A stretch of DNA of 42,342 nt from Rhodomicrobium sp. R_RK_3 (GCF_002198715.1 NZ_MWLK01000022.1:1-42342), one strand, 5' to 3'; shown: positions 1 to 9,111, counted from the first letter of the stretch. Notes: generated from the letters alone by a model not told the origin. A program made the numbers and translations.

Positions 1-346
1 GGCGGAGCAAGGTAGGGGGCTGGAATGGCAAGAGGGGATGGGGTTGGTGGTGAGATAATCTGTACTGATAGGTATTCGAAATCTCCTCGAAGGCAGTATC
101 GAGTATTCACAGATCCAATATTGCGGCATTGCCGACTGCGGAACGCCGCGGCGTACTGAGTCGCCGCTTTCGCGGGGATTTCGGAACCGATTACGGGTTG
201 TGAGCGGCGTCCGTTATTTCCGTCTACCGATCTCGCTCGATAGGATGCGCGAAGCACGGCCCCTCAAGCCCCGCAATCAGCGAATTTGCGGTGCACGTTT
301 TGGTTGAGCGGTTTCCCCGGCGGCAATTTCGCTCTAGATTCGCCGC
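1..346. other. Non-coding left edge with one interspersed repeat
   Basis: No open frame here shows family motifs or a convincing ribosome binding site. The stretch holds one interspersed palindromic repeat (77-183) and then about 160 bp leading into the glycosyltransferase gene. The bases before that gene's ATG lack an obvious Shine-Dalgarno sequence, so its start rests on the protein motif alone. I see no clear promoter. Confidence 0.6.
77..183. repeat. Interspersed palindromic repeat, IPAKAGIQ type, copy 1
   Basis: The element begins CGAAATC and ends GCGGGGATTTCG, so its ends are inverted repeats. It shares these ends and the internal string GCGGCGTACTG with the copy at 18368-18453. The central part is longer and more diverged than in copy 2. 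Such elements are common between genes in many proteobacteria; when read as protein they give the familiar IPAKAGIQ string. The function here is unknown. Confidence 0.65.
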
Positions 347-1129
347 ATGGAAAGCCTTCCCGTCTACCTCATCAATCTGGACAAGGACCAGGACCGGCTG
401 GCACGCATGAGCGCGCAGCTCGAGGCGATCTCGCTGCCGTTCGAGCGCGTTTCCGCCGTGCGCAGCACCGCGATGCCGGACTGGCTCCGCCCGTATTTCC
501 TGCATCCCGATGGCTCGATCGCGTCGCAAATGCGGCCCGGCGAAATCGGCTGCTATGCGAGCCATCTCGTGGTGCTCAGGACGATCGCCGAGGGCGGGGT
601 GCCCGCCTTGGTGCTGGAGGACGACATGGCCTTCGGCCCGGAGCTGCGGGTCATTCTGGGGGCCACGGAGCGGTTTCCGGCGGGCTGGGACATCATGCGG
701 CTGTCGAGCGCGCACCGGCGGCGGGTGTTTCCGGCGCAGCCGGTGGCCGAGGGGTTCGTGGCGGTGAAATTCTCCCGCGTGCCGACCAATACGGGCGCCT
801 ATATCATCACGCCGAAGGGCGCGCGGCGCTTTCTCGGCTGGAAAGGGCTGCGGGTGTTCCCGGTCGACCAGGACCTTTGGCGCGTCTGGGACAATGGGCT
901 CGTCACCTACGGCATCGCGCCGCGTGTCGTCATTCCGGCACCCGGCATTTCCTCCATCGACTCGCTCGGCCAGAGGGCGAGCCGGCGTCTGGCGGCCAGC
1001 CGGGGCAGCCGCCTCGCCGACGGCATCCGCAGGCTGGCCTTCGACATCAGGTGGCTGGGCCTCAAGAACTGGATGCTGTCGCTGATCCGGCCGCGCCGCC
1101 AGCGGGGCGGCGCGTCACGGATGCGCTGA
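347..1129 (+). CDS. Glycosyltransferase family 25 (LPS/surface glycan) protein
   Basis: This 260-residue protein looks like a family 25 glycosyltransferase, the group that adds sugars, often galactose, to lipopolysaccharide or other surface glycans on the cytoplasmic side of the membrane. The N-terminus has the typical [14 protein letters not shown] opening (residues 5-18). A middle block [13 protein letters not shown] is followed by VLEDDMAF, whose acidic residues are the expected metal/sugar-nucleotide ligands. Further on come [14 protein letters not shown] and FPVDQDLW, also usual for the family. The C-terminal tail is basic. There is no signal peptide. Its 3' end overlaps the 3' end of the convergent glmM by 15 bp. 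No other glycan genes are nearby, so the acceptor cannot be named. The family call is firm; the sugar and target are unknown. Confidence 0.85.
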   Translation: MESLPVYLINLDKDQDRLARMSAQLEAISLPFERVSAVRSTAMPDWLRPYFLHPDGSIASQMRPGEIGCYASHLVVLRTIAEGGVPALVLEDDMAFGPELRVILGATERFPAGWDIMRLSSAHRRRVFPAQPVAEGFVAVKFSRVPTNTGAYIITPKGARRFLGWKGLRVFPVDQDLWRVWDNGLVTYGIAPRVVIPAPGISSIDSLGQRASRRLAASRGSRLADGIRRLAFDIRWLGLKNWMLSLIRPRRQRGGASRMR

Positions 1130-2467
1130 CGCCGTCTCCAGCGCCGTCACGATGTCCCCGACCACGGAGGCGACCAGGGCCTCGTCGTCGCCCTCGGCCA
1201 TGACCCGGACGACAGGCTCGGTGCCGGAGGGACGGATCAGCAGCCGGCCGTTATTGCCGAGGCGCAGCCGGTTCTTCTCGATGATGGCGGAGACGCTCGG
1301 GTTCTCGAGCGGGCGCGAGCCGTTGGTGCGCACGCTTTTCAGCACTTGCGGCACCGGCTCGAAGCGCTTGCAGACTTCGCTCACCGGCTTGCCGCTGGTG
1401 ATGACCACGCCGAGGATTTGCAGCGCCGTCACCAAGCCGTCGCCGGTGGTGGTGTAGTCGGTCATGACGATATGGCCGGATTGCTCGCCGCCCAGATTGT
1501 AGCCGCCGGCGCGCATCCGCTCGACCACGGCGCGGTCGCCGACCGGCGTGCGCAGCAGGTCCAGATTCATGCCGTTCAAGAAGCGCTCCAGGCCGAGATT
1601 GGACATCACGGTGGCGACGACGCCGTTGCCGACGAGGCGCTTGTCGGCCAGCCAGCTCTGGGCGATGACGGCGAGAAGCTGGTCGCCATCGACGATGGCG
1701 CCGGTCTCGTCGACGATGATGACGCGGTCCGCATCGCCGTCCAGCGCGACACCGATATGGGCGCCGACCTGCCGGACCTTACGGCAGAGCGCGTCGGGCG
1801 AGGTCGAGCCGCAATCGCGGTTGATGTTGAAGCCGTCAGGCGTGACGCCCATCGCCACGACATCGGCGCCAAGTTCCCACAGCGATTGCGGCGCGACGCG
1901 GTAGGCGGCGCCATGGGCGCAGTCGATGACGACCTTCAGCCCATCGAGGCGGATCGAGCGGTCGAGCGTGCGCTTGGCATATTCGATATAGCGGTCGAAG
2001 ACGCCGTCGATGCGCTTGGCGCGGCCCATCTTGTCCGGCTCGGCGAGCAGGCCGGAGACGTCGCCGCCGACCAGTTCCTCGATGCGGGCCTCGAAATCGT
2101 CGGAGAGCTTGAAGCCCTCGCGGTCGAAAATCTTGATGCCGTTATCCTGGTAGGGGTTGTGCGAGGCGGAGATCATGACGCCGAGATCGGCGCGCAGCGA
2201 GCGGGTGAGCATGGCGACGGCGGGCGTCGGCATCGGCCCGAGCTGGAACACGTCCATGCCGGCGGAGGTGAAGCCGGAGACCAGGGCGGACTCGATCACA
2301 TAGCCCGAGAGCCGCGTGTCCTTGCCGATCACGACCCGGTGGCGATGGTCGCCATTGGTGAACAGATGGGCGGCAGCCATGCCCACTTTCATTGCAATTT
2401 CTGCGGTCATGGGGCTGGAATTGGCCTGACCGCGAATGCCGTCCGTGCCGAAAAGTCTACCCGACAT
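1115..2467 (-). CDS. glmM: Phosphoglucosamine mutase GlmM
   Basis: GlmM converts glucosamine-6-phosphate to glucosamine-1-phosphate, the step before UDP-GlcNAc in peptidoglycan and LPS synthesis. The 450-residue product has the family's usual length and all three landmarks. The phosphoserine loop SASHNP is at about residues 100-105, with the catalytic serine in ASHNP. The metal-binding loop DGDADRV lies near residue 240. The phosphate-binding loop [11 protein letters not shown] is near the C-terminus. The N-terminus FGTDGIRG is also diagnostic. I place the start at the ATG at 2467, preceded by GAGGAAA with 6 nt spacing; an in-frame TTG directly before it would add one residue. folP lies upstream on the same strand, but 240 bp of AT-rich DNA separates them, so glmM may have its own promoter. 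Confidence 0.97.
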   Translation of the reverse strand: MSGRLFGTDGIRGQANSSPMTAEIAMKVGMAAAHLFTNGDHRHRVVIGKDTRLSGYVIESALVSGFTSAGMDVFQLGPMPTPAVAMLTRSLRADLGVMISASHNPYQDNGIKIFDREGFKLSDDFEARIEELVGGDVSGLLAEPDKMGRAKRIDGVFDRYIEYAKRTLDRSIRLDGLKVVIDCAHGAAYRVAPQSLWELGADVVAMGVTPDGFNINRDCGSTSPDALCRKVRQVGAHIGVALDGDADRVIIVDETGAIVDGDQLLAVIAQSWLADKRLVGNGVVATVMSNLGLERFLNGMNLDLLRTPVGDRAVVERMRAGGYNLGGEQSGHIVMTDYTTTGDGLVTALQILGVVITSGKPVSEVCKRFEPVPQVLKSVRTNGSRPLENPSVSAIIEKNRLRLGNNGRLLIRPSGTEPVVRVMAEGDDEALVASVVGDIVTALETASAHP

Positions 2468-2712
2468 CAACTGTTTCCTCGAATGCTAAAAGGTTTGGCT
2501 CGAAGAGAAAATGATGGAGAATACGCATAGGGGGTTATCTTGAGTTAAAATACTTACCTTTCGCGGAATGATGTTGCGGTAAGGAAAATAAAGCCTGACG
2601 GGATTATTCAAATCTAATTAAATCTGCGTGGGTCAGCCTATAACATCCAGGGTTGTTGTGTTCCAGTAAATTATCTTCTCACATCATTTCAGGAGGTCAA
2701 GCCCGGCATGGC
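2468..2712 (-). promoter_or_regulatory. AT-rich region between folP and glmM, probable glmM promoter region
   Basis: About 240 bp, clearly poorer in GC than its neighbours, lies between the folP stop and the glmM start. I find no gene in it. A possible minus-strand promoter has TTGACC followed 19 nt later by GATAAT, a spacing longer than ideal. The call rests mainly on base composition and position. Confidence 0.35.
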
Positions 2713-3783
2713 TTAGCGGGGCTGCCAGCGGCCCTGCACAGACGCGCGCCAGACATCGAGGGCCTCGCGGGTCGCGGCGACATCGTGCACGCGCAGGACC
2801 TGCACCGCCTCGGCGGCGGCAGCAAGGGCGGCGGCGACGCTGCCATGGCTGCGCCGTTTCGGGTCGGTTACGCCGCTGATCGCGCCGATGAAGCGCTTGC
2901 GGGATGCACCCAGCAGCACCGGCACGCCGAGACCGTGGAACAGGGCGATGCCCGCCATCAGCGCCAGATTATGCTCGAGCGTCTTGCCGAAGCCGATGCC
3001 GGGATCGGCGATCAGCAGGCGGCGGGGGATGCCGGCGGCTTCGCAGGCTTCGATGCGGGCGGCGAGATAGTCGTAGACCTCGAGCAGCACATCGGCATAG
3101 GCAGGTTGGTCCTGCATGGTGCGGGGGTCGCCGAGCGCATGCATCAGCACGATGGGAACGCCCGAGCGTGCCGCGGCGGCGAGCGCGCCGGGGTCGTAAG
3201 TGAGGGCGGAGACGTCGTTGATGATCGCCGCGCCGCCCGCGACGGCGGCGGTCATCAGAGCGGCTTTGCGGGTATCGATGGAGATCGGCGTTGGGAGACC
3301 GCGAAGGCCGGCCAGCACCGGCAGGATGCGCGCCAGTTCCTCGGCCGCGTCCACCGGCGCGGCGCCGGGGCGGGTCGATTCGCCGCCGATGTCGATGATG
3401 TCGGCGCCTTCGGCGGCAAGGCGGCGGGCCTGGGCTTCCGCGCTCCCGGCCTCGGCGAAGTCGCCGCCATCGGAAAAGCTGTCGGGGGTGACGTTGACGA
3501 TGCCCATGAGCAGCGGGCGGTTCAGCGCAAGGCCGGCGATGGGTGGGCGCGGTGCGGTCAGGCGGTCGAGCGTGGCGCGGATCTGCGGCTCGGCGCTGGC
3601 GGCGATGTCGCGGGCGGAAAGCTGGCGGCGGGCCGTCCGGCCGGGCACGCCCTCGATCAGTTGCGCGCCGAGAAAGGCGGCCGGACCCCCGGCGAGCGGC
3701 AAAGCCGCGCCTTCGGCGATGGCGGCCGCCGCCACGTCGCCCCAGATTACGCCGACGGGCCGGAGATAGATCTTGCCGCTCAA
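2713..3783 (-). CDS. folP: Dihydropteroate synthase FolP
   Basis: FolP joins p-aminobenzoate to dihydropterin pyrophosphate in folate synthesis and is the sulfonamide target. The catalytic core starts near residue 90 with GIVNVTPDSFSDGG (first pterin-binding signature, about 94-107) and continues with IIDIGGESTRPGA (second signature, about 129-141). GASRKRFIG later in the protein carries the phosphate/sulfonamide-contacting Ser-Arg-Lys. The 356 residues exceed the usual 270-290 because of an extra N-terminal domain of about 85 residues beginning SGKIYLRPVGV; I recall this extension from FolP of Hyphomicrobiales. Translation appears to begin at TTG (3781-3783), with GAGGAGCG a few bases upstream. 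glmM lies downstream on the same strand. folB and folK are not in this window. Confidence 0.95.
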   Translation of the reverse strand: MSGKIYLRPVGVIWGDVAAAAIAEGAALPLAGGPAAFLGAQLIEGVPGRTARRQLSARDIAASAEPQIRATLDRLTAPRPPIAGLALNRPLLMGIVNVTPDSFSDGGDFAEAGSAEAQARRLAAEGADIIDIGGESTRPGAAPVDAAEELARILPVLAGLRGLPTPISIDTRKAALMTAAVAGGAAIINDVSALTYDPGALAAAARSGVPIVLMHALGDPRTMQDQPAYADVLLEVYDYLAARIEACEAAGIPRRLLIADPGIGFGKTLEHNLALMAGIALFHGLGVPVLLGASRKRFIGAISGVTDPKRRSHGSVAAALAAAAEAVQVLRVHDVAATREALDVWRASVQGRWQPR

Positions 3784-3879
3784 ACACGCGCTCCTCGGGC
3801 CCCGGCGATGATCGCCGTGGCCGCCGCCATTTCTCTCATGGGGCGGGCGACGGCGGCAACCCCCGAAAGCTGCGGCGCG

Positions 3880-4728
3880 TCAGCCGGCGCGGCGCGGCGC
3901 GGCGGGCAGATTCTCCAACTCGCGCACGATGCGGTCGGCGATCTTGCCGAGCGGCGAGCGGACATGGGCCGGCGCCTGCTGCTCGTGGCGGAAGGTGGCC
4001 ATATCGGCCTCGCGGACCAGGGCGGACCGCCGATGCCGCTCGTCACTCGACGTGGGCGAATTGCCGCCAAGCACGCTTTCGAGGGCGAACAGGCTGGCCT
4101 CGATGCCGGGCGGTGCGCCGTCGCTCTCCGTCAGCGGCGATGGCGGCGGCGCGAGCGGTTGGCGCGGGGGAGGCGGCTTCTGCAGGAAGGCCGGGGTTTC
4201 GGCGCGCGGCGGTGGGGCGGCCTGCGGCGCGGCGGCGACCGGCTGCTCGGGGAGGTCGATCTCATCGTCCAACTGGGGGAGCGACGGATGCGGCCACTCA
4301 TAGGCGGCCGTGGTCAGCACCAGCGAGGAGAGCGCCTGCTGCATGGCCTCGCTGGTCGGGTCGGCCTGCGAATCGGCGAGGCGCACCGGGGGACGCGGCG
4401 GCTTCGGCTCGGGCGCGGCCTCGGCGGCGGGGGCGTCGAGATCGTCGGTGAACCATTTCTGGTGGGTGATCTCGGCGGAAAGCGGCGCGGAGGCGTCGTC
4501 GCCGTCCATGTCCTCGTCCTCCAGCTCGTGGCGCTCGGGCTGGGGCTCGGCGGAGGGCGCCTCGTCGGTGTCGAAGCCGTTGATGAGCTCTGAGAAGGCC
4601 GACAGCTCGGTCAGTTCGGATTTCTGCGGCTCATCCATCTGCACGGCCTGGGCGCGTATCGAGGGGCCGGCTGGTGGCACCGCCGATGAGGACAAAATTC
4701 CCGCGGCTCCCGTCATTGCAGTCTCCAT
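3880..4728 (-). CDS. Unrecognised acidic, proline-rich, probably disordered protein
   Basis: I do not recognise this 282-residue protein. It has no signal peptide and no membrane segment. The first 100 residues are strongly acidic (runs such as ELEDEDMDGDD). The middle is rich in Pro and Ala (PPPPRQPLAPPPSPL), which suggests disorder. The last 45 residues are basic and end in a predicted amphipathic helix with core SPLGKIADRIVRELENLP. That helix is the best candidate for a folded or partner-binding part. Codon-position bias and the lack of stops support real coding. The start is ATG at 4728, or the ATG at 4716, which has GGAG 7 nt upstream. It lies 96 bp upstream of folP on the same strand and may share its transcript. 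Function unknown. Confidence 0.6.
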   Translation of the reverse strand: METAMTGAAGILSSSAVPPAGPSIRAQAVQMDEPQKSELTELSAFSELINGFDTDEAPSAEPQPERHELEDEDMDGDDASAPLSAEITHQKWFTDDLDAPAAEAAPEPKPPRPPVRLADSQADPTSEAMQQALSSLVLTTAAYEWPHPSLPQLDDEIDLPEQPVAAAPQAAPPPRAETPAFLQKPPPPRQPLAPPPSPLTESDGAPPGIEASLFALESVLGGNSPTSSDERHRRSALVREADMATFRHEQQAPAHVRSPLGKIADRIVRELENLPAAPRRAG

Positions 4729-4902
4729 CCGTCGATCATCCGCCGCTGGCGGCCTCGGCTGATTCGATCAGCCACGGCCACCACACGTCGAGGAAGCATG
4801 GCTGGCTTGCCGCACGCTGACCGGGTGGGCGCATGCACAGGTATCTTGTGGCGGTTGCGGTATCTTTTGTTTGAAAGCAACGCGCCTCCTCGCCGCAGCC
4901 CA

Positions 4903-5011
4903 ACCCTCTCCAAGGGGAGAGGGTGGCGCGCGCAAGCGTGCCGGGTGAGGGGTTGCGGTCTCACGGCTGACTCACGAACCCCTCACCCCCGCCCTCTCCC
5001 AAGGGAGAGGG
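4903..5011. repeat. Composite palindromic repeat (CCCTCTCCC / GTGAGGGGTT type)
   Basis: Three inverted repeats are packed in 110 bp. CCCTCTCC and GGAGAGGG sit at 4904-4923. GTGAGGGGTT (4945-4954) pairs perfectly with AACCCCTCAC (4977-4986). CCCTCTCCC AA GGGAGAGGG is at 4992-5011. The same building blocks recur at 21794-21898 and in part at 42230-42246. The gene-free stretch 4729-5042 otherwise holds nothing I can identify. Elements like this are common in rhizobial genomes and may work as transcript ends or stabilisers. Confidence 0.75.
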
Positions 5012-5042
5012 AGTCCGGCTGCGGATCGTGGAGGGCCGCGCG

Positions 5043-5480
5043 CTAAATCATCGAGCCCGGACGGAAGCGGGCGTCGGCGAGCGCTTCGGAGAGGCGGCGG
5101 AGCGGCTCGCGCGGGTCGGCGAAGCTCTTGGTGCCGAAGGAGATATATTCGATCTCGACGCCGGCCTGGCGCGCCTCCAGCACCAGGCGGAAGAAGATGT
5201 CGACCGCGCGGTGGTGGAATTCCATGTCGAGCATGATCGAGGGCTCGCCGCTCCAGCCGAGGCGCGCCTCGCCAGACTGGCCGAAGGAGACCGTGCCGGG
5301 CTTGAAATACATCTCGATCGAGGCGTTGACGAGGCTGCGCAGATTGCCGAACTGGCGGGTGCGGATGAAGGCGATGAGGTCGGCGGCGTCGATCAGGCGA
5401 AGCTCGGCGGCAACCTCGGCCAGACCGGCGGCGAGGGCCATTTCATGTTCGGCGTGATCGTCGCGGCATTGTTTCAGCAT
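5043..5480 (-). CDS. Conserved hypothetical protein, possibly alpha/beta fold
   Basis: The 145-residue product has no signal peptide or membrane segment and matches no family I can name. It is mostly alternating helix and strand: a helical N-terminus (AAGLAEVAAELRLIDAADLIAFIR), a central part with strand-like GEARLGWSGEPSIMLDMEF, then HHRAVDIFFRLVLEARQAGVEIEYISFG. Ordinary amino acid composition and good third-position GC support a real gene. The ATG at 5480 is the longest start; Met14 (5441) is an alternative, and neither has a strong ribosome binding site. A gene for a LysM protein lies upstream on the same strand, 181 bp away. Function unknown. Confidence 0.65.
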   Translation of the reverse strand: MLKQCRDDHAEHEMALAAGLAEVAAELRLIDAADLIAFIRTRQFGNLRSLVNASIEMYFKPGTVSFGQSGEARLGWSGEPSIMLDMEFHHRAVDIFFRLVLEARQAGVEIEYISFGTKSFADPREPLRRLSEALADARFRPGSMI

Positions 5481-5661
5481 GGCCTGCTCGTGAGGCCGCG
5501 CAACCGCAGCCTTGCAATCTGTCGATCGGACGCTGCGCCGCCATTGCCCAAGGGCGTCAGGCGCCGAACATATCCGTGATTGGGAATGTGGGGGAGGGAG
5601 CTTGCGAGAGGCTGGCCGGGCGGGGGCCGCAGCCGGCGCGGGCCGCGGCCGGGCTATCGCG

Positions 5662-6789
5662 TCATTGAGGCAGGTCGAAACGCTGCGACGGGTAGATCAG
5701 GTTCGGATTGCGGATCTGCTTGCGGTTGTTGCGAAAGATCTGGGTGTATTTGGCGCCGTCGCCGTAATGGCGCTGGGCGATCTGCCAGAGCGTGTCGCCG
5801 CGGCGGACGATGATGGCGCCGCCCTCGGGCGTGGTCAGCGTGACGGGCGCGGGCTTGGTCGCCGGCACACGGTCACCGAGCGCGGCGAGCTTGGGAGCCG
5901 GCTCGGCCAGCGCCTGCTGATTGCCGTCGGCGCGGTCGAAGCGCACTTCGGCGCGGGCGACGACCTTCGTGGCCTCGCGGGCGAGCAGGTCGGCGCGCAG
6001 CGTATGGGCGCCGCCGGACAGCACGCGATTGCCGGAAAAACTCCAGGTGCCGGTCGCGTCGGCGGTCGCGGTGCCGAAATATTCGTTGTCGACATAGAGC
6101 ATGACGCGGGTGCCCGGCGTGCCCTGGCCGTTCATGTGCAGCATGCTCTTGGCGCCGCCGTCCTCATAGTCGACCGAGGCGAAGCCGATGGGGCTGGGCG
6201 GCGCGGCGTCCGGCTGCGGCACGGCGACCGTCGCGGTCTCGAAACCGGCGGTGGCGGCGGCCTGCCTGGGCGCCGGCTCCGATGCCCCGGCTTGCGGCAT
6301 TTGCAGCACGCGGGTGGATTTGCCTTCCTCGGTCAGCGCGACGAGCGGCTGGTCGACCTTGGGATCGGAGAGCGACAGCGCCAGCCTTTGCGCGGAAAAC
6401 AGCGTGCGGTCACCCTTGGGGGACTGCGCGCGCAATTCGAGGGAATATTCGCCCTTGGGCAGCCGGTTGACCGGATGCACGATCCATTCGCCATTGTCGT
6501 CGGCGGTGGTGGCGCCGATTTGGCGACCGCCGCTTTGGATGCTGACGCTCCAGCCCGGCTCGGAGCGGCCGGCCATGATGACGGAGCCATCGGGCTCGGC
6601 CCTGACGATGTCGAAGGTCGGGCGGACCACGGTCGCGGCGCTCGGATTGGCCGGAAGCACGCCCGGCGCCTCGGTCGGATGCATGGTGCCGTCGTCGCGG
6701 GGAATATAGTGGTGGCGCAGGGCATAAATGCCGGCGCACATGACGGCGACGACAAGCAGAAGGAGGAAAAGCACCCGGGCTTTCCGCAT
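5662..6789 (-). CDS. Membrane-anchored LysM-domain protein with Ig-like segments
   Basis: The protein starts with a short basic stretch and one hydrophobic segment (about residues 5-22, VLFLLLLVVAVMCAGIYAL), likely an uncleaved anchor into the inner membrane. Two beta-rich, Ig-like segments follow, with motifs of the type GxVxxxGxxxPGxxVxI...ADxxGxW (around residues 45-110 and 215-280). The C-terminal 50 residues form a LysM domain: RRGDTLWQIAQRHYGDGAKY, then NLIYPSQRFDLP. LysM binds peptidoglycan, so the protein probably bridges membrane and cell wall. Similar LysM proteins with Ig-like repeats are frequent in Hyphomicrobiales. I prefer the ATG at 6789 because GAAGGG lies 8 nt upstream; an in-frame GTG at 6813 would add eight residues. 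The middle is Pro/Ala-rich linker. Confidence 0.85.
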   Translation of the reverse strand: MRKARVLFLLLLVVAVMCAGIYALRHHYIPRDDGTMHPTEAPGVLPANPSAATVVRPTFDIVRAEPDGSVIMAGRSEPGWSVSIQSGGRQIGATTADDNGEWIVHPVNRLPKGEYSLELRAQSPKGDRTLFSAQRLALSLSDPKVDQPLVALTEEGKSTRVLQMPQAGASEPAPRQAAATAGFETATVAVPQPDAAPPSPIGFASVDYEDGGAKSMLHMNGQGTPGTRVMLYVDNEYFGTATADATGTWSFSGNRVLSGGAHTLRADLLAREATKVVARAEVRFDRADGNQQALAEPAPKLAALGDRVPATKPAPVTLTTPEGGAIIVRRGDTLWQIAQRHYGDGAKYTQIFRNNRKQIRNPNLIYPSQRFDLPQ

Positions 6790-7061
6790 CGGCTTCACCC
6801 TTCTCTCACTCACCGCGCGATGCCCGTGCCCTGTGGCTTGACGGCATCGGCTGCAAAAACATTTGCCTGCAATGCCTTAGCCTGGCTGGCTTGGTAACCG
6901 CCCTGGCGTAAAGCTTGTACGTAGGGAATAAGGCTCTTTTCAATCATTTCTCTTCTTTAATCATAAAAGCGCCCTGCGGCCAAGGCCACGCTTCAATCAA
7001 ACTTTGCAGGCATCGATACCATATAGCGTAGATCGTAAGACGGGAAAGCGGAAGGTTCGAA

Positions 7062-7706
7062 GTGGTACATAGGACAGCTGGCGGTAATGGGACGTCAAAA
7101 ACCCTTTTAAAGCAAAGGTCTATCAAGAGCATCTGCGTTTACTGCGGCTCAGGCGTCGGCGCCGACCCGCTCTACGCCGAGGCCGCAAGAAAACTCGGCA
7201 GCGCCATGGCCGATGAAGACATCGGGCTGGTCTATGGCGGCGCCAGCGTCGGCCTGATGGGCGAAATCGCGCGAGCCGTGCTGGAAGGGGGCGGCCGGGT
7301 GATCGGCATCAGGCCGCCGAACATGCCGGCGCATGAAATTCCGCTCGACAATCTCGACGAGCTGATCGAGGTGAATTCGTTGCATGAGCGCAAGATGCTG
7401 ATGTTCGAGCGGGCCGATGCGTTCGTCGCGCTGCCCGGCGGCGTCGGCACGCTGGAGGAACTGGTCGAGCAGATCACCTGGGTGCAGCTCGGCCACCACG
7501 CCAAGCCGGTGGTGATCGCCAATGTCGGAAATTACTGGGCGCCGCTCCTGAACCTGTTCAACCAGATGCGCGCGCAGCATTTCATCAGCCCGGCGCTCGA
7601 CATCCGCTATCACGTGGTCGACCGGGTCGAGGAGATCATTCCGCTGCTGCACAAGGCGCCGCGCAGCGACACCGGCAGCAACGCAACGCCGGTGCCGCTG
7701 GCTTAG
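7062..7706 (+). CDS. LOG family protein (TIGR00730), nucleotide 5'-monophosphate phosphoribohydrolase
   Basis: LOG proteins cleave the base from nucleoside monophosphates; plant and some bacterial members release free cytokinins, others act on AMP-type substrates. The 214-residue protein has a Rossmann-like fold with ICVYCGSGVGADP at the start, LVYGGASVGLMG, the substrate-binding ERKMLMFERADAFVALPGG and the signature PGGVGTLEE (PGGxGTxxE). The only usable start is a GTG at 7062, with GGAAGG six nt upstream; the nearby ATG at 7087 is out of frame. The region before it is AT-rich and probably holds the promoter. Its stop lies one base from the stop of the convergent permease gene. Family firm; physiological substrate unknown. 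Confidence 0.92.
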   Translation: MVHRTAGGNGTSKTLLKQRSIKSICVYCGSGVGADPLYAEAARKLGSAMADEDIGLVYGGASVGLMGEIARAVLEGGGRVIGIRPPNMPAHEIPLDNLDELIEVNSLHERKMLMFERADAFVALPGGVGTLEELVEQITWVQLGHHAKPVVIANVGNYWAPLLNLFNQMRAQHFISPALDIRYHVVDRVEEIIPLLHKAPRSDTGSNATPVPLA

Positions 7707-7707
7707 C

Positions 7708-9111
7708 TCAGGAGACGCCGAGCTTCACCAGGATGGCGAAGAAGGCGACGAATGCGAACAGGTGAAGCCGCGGGTCGATTTTGACCCTGTCCGGCCGCGC
7801 CGCTCTGGGCACCATCACGAAGAAGGCGTAATAGGCCAGGATGCCGCCGGCGAGGCCATATTCAAGGCCGATCGGCGTCAGGATGATCGAGACAGCCGCC
7901 GGCAGCAGCGACTCGGTCGAGCCATCGCTTTCCTTCGGCCCGGCTTCCGGCATGACGTCATCGCTCGAAAGCGAGCTGGCGATGACGAACAGCCCGACGG
8001 TGAACAAGGCCGGGGCGACGGCGATCTTGGGGATCAGTTCGAACAGCGGCTTTCCGAGATAGGAAAACAGCACGCCCACGACGGCGAGCAGCAGAAAGCA
8101 TCCCGCCACCCAATAGGCCGAGGCGCCCGTCCTGGCGCCTACCAGCTTGCCGGCGCTGTTCTCGGCGTAAAACACCACCGGCGACGTGCCCAAAATGGGC
8201 GCGATGACATTCATGCCCGAGTCGACAATGAGCGAGCGGTCGATCTTTCCGTCCCGGTCGGGATCGTCATTCGGCAGCAGATGATAGGGGCTGCCCGCGA
8301 TATCGGCGAACATCATGTAGGTGACGAAGATGCCGAACGGGATGGCGACGAGCACATGATCGCCGAGCTGCGCAATCCGCGCGAAGCTCCCCGGCTGGCA
8401 GCTCCAGACCCAGTAGCAGCCTTCCGAGGTCACGCTTTTCGTCGTCATGCCCCAATAATGAAACGCCAGGGCAACGACGATCACCGAGATCAGCAAGCCG
8501 GAGCGGCCGATCAAATCGATGCTTCGGGCGATGACAGGCTTATGCTCCGCCTCCAGCTTCTTGGCGTAGCTTCGCAAGGTGACATTGAACCGAAGGATGG
8601 TCAGCACGCCCAGCAGGAACAGGCGGACGGCGGGCATGTCGCGCTCCACGCCGGCCGGAAAGGCGATGTCGATGCCGAGCTGAGCCAACAGCGCGCCGAT
8701 GCCACCGACCACGGCGATCTTGATCGGCCGCGGGATCGCCTCGATTACCTCGCGCCGAAAGCCGCTCGACGACATCAGCATCAGCGCCGCGCCGACAAAG
8801 CAGCAGATCGCCAGCGCCTCGGGCCAGGTCAGGTCGGAATGCTGGACATATTGGGCGATGAAGGCGTTGAAGGCGGTGCCTGGAGCCAGGGCCGTCGGCG
8901 TGTTCGCGTACCAGCCGCAAAGCGCCGAGCCGAGCGCGGCGGCCAGACAGGTCGCATAGAAGACCGGCGCCTGCGGCATGCCGACTTCCGGTCCGCCGAG
9001 CACCAATGCATTGACGAATGGAGCATAGGCCATGGTGAAAAACACCGTTAGCCCTGCCACGCACTCGGTCCAAGGATCGTGTTTGGTCATTTGAATTGTG
9101 CCCCGCCGCAT
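7708..9111 (-). CDS. NCS2/AzgA-like purine permease
   Basis: This 467-residue membrane protein has 12-14 hydrophobic segments and the pattern of AzgA-type hypoxanthine/guanine/adenine proton symporters. It opens with TECVAGLTVFFTMAYAPFVN, contains LAPGTAFNAFIAQYV in the region of the family's LAPGMGLNAYF motif, and has GTSPVVFYAENSAGKLVGARTG, equivalent to the substrate-binding GTSPVTTYIESAAG region. The first motif departs from the common form (GTAFNAFI for GMGLNAYF), which could mean a changed substrate. Start: ATG at 9111 has GAGGG very close upstream; the ATG at 9090 (MTKHDPW) is equally possible. It is divergent from the htpX-like gene. Transport family confident, substrate not. Confidence 0.85.
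   Translation of the reverse strand: MRRGTIQMTKHDPWTECVAGLTVFFTMAYAPFVNALVLGGPEVGMPQAPVFYATCLAAALGSALCGWYANTPTALAPGTAFNAFIAQYVQHSDLTWPEALAICCFVGAALMLMSSSGFRREVIEAIPRPIKIAVVGGIGALLAQLGIDIAFPAGVERDMPAVRLFLLGVLTILRFNVTLRSYAKKLEAEHKPVIARSIDLIGRSGLLISVIVVALAFHYWGMTTKSVTSEGCYWVWSCQPGSFARIAQLGDHVLVAIPFGIFVTYMMFADIAGSPYHLLPNDDPDRDGKIDRSLIVDSGMNVIAPILGTSPVVFYAENSAGKLVGARTGASAYWVAGCFLLLAVVGVLFSYLGKPLFELIPKIAVAPALFTVGLFVIASSLSSDDVMPEAGPKESDGSTESLLPAAVSIILTPIGLEYGLAGGILAYYAFFVMVPRAARPDRVKIDPRLHLFAFVAFFAILVKLGVS

Noticed and set aside
2653-4593. Long plus-strand frame opposite folP and the proline-rich protein
   Set aside because: Antisense shadow of folP; Gly/Ala/Arg-rich with no motif or ribosome binding site.
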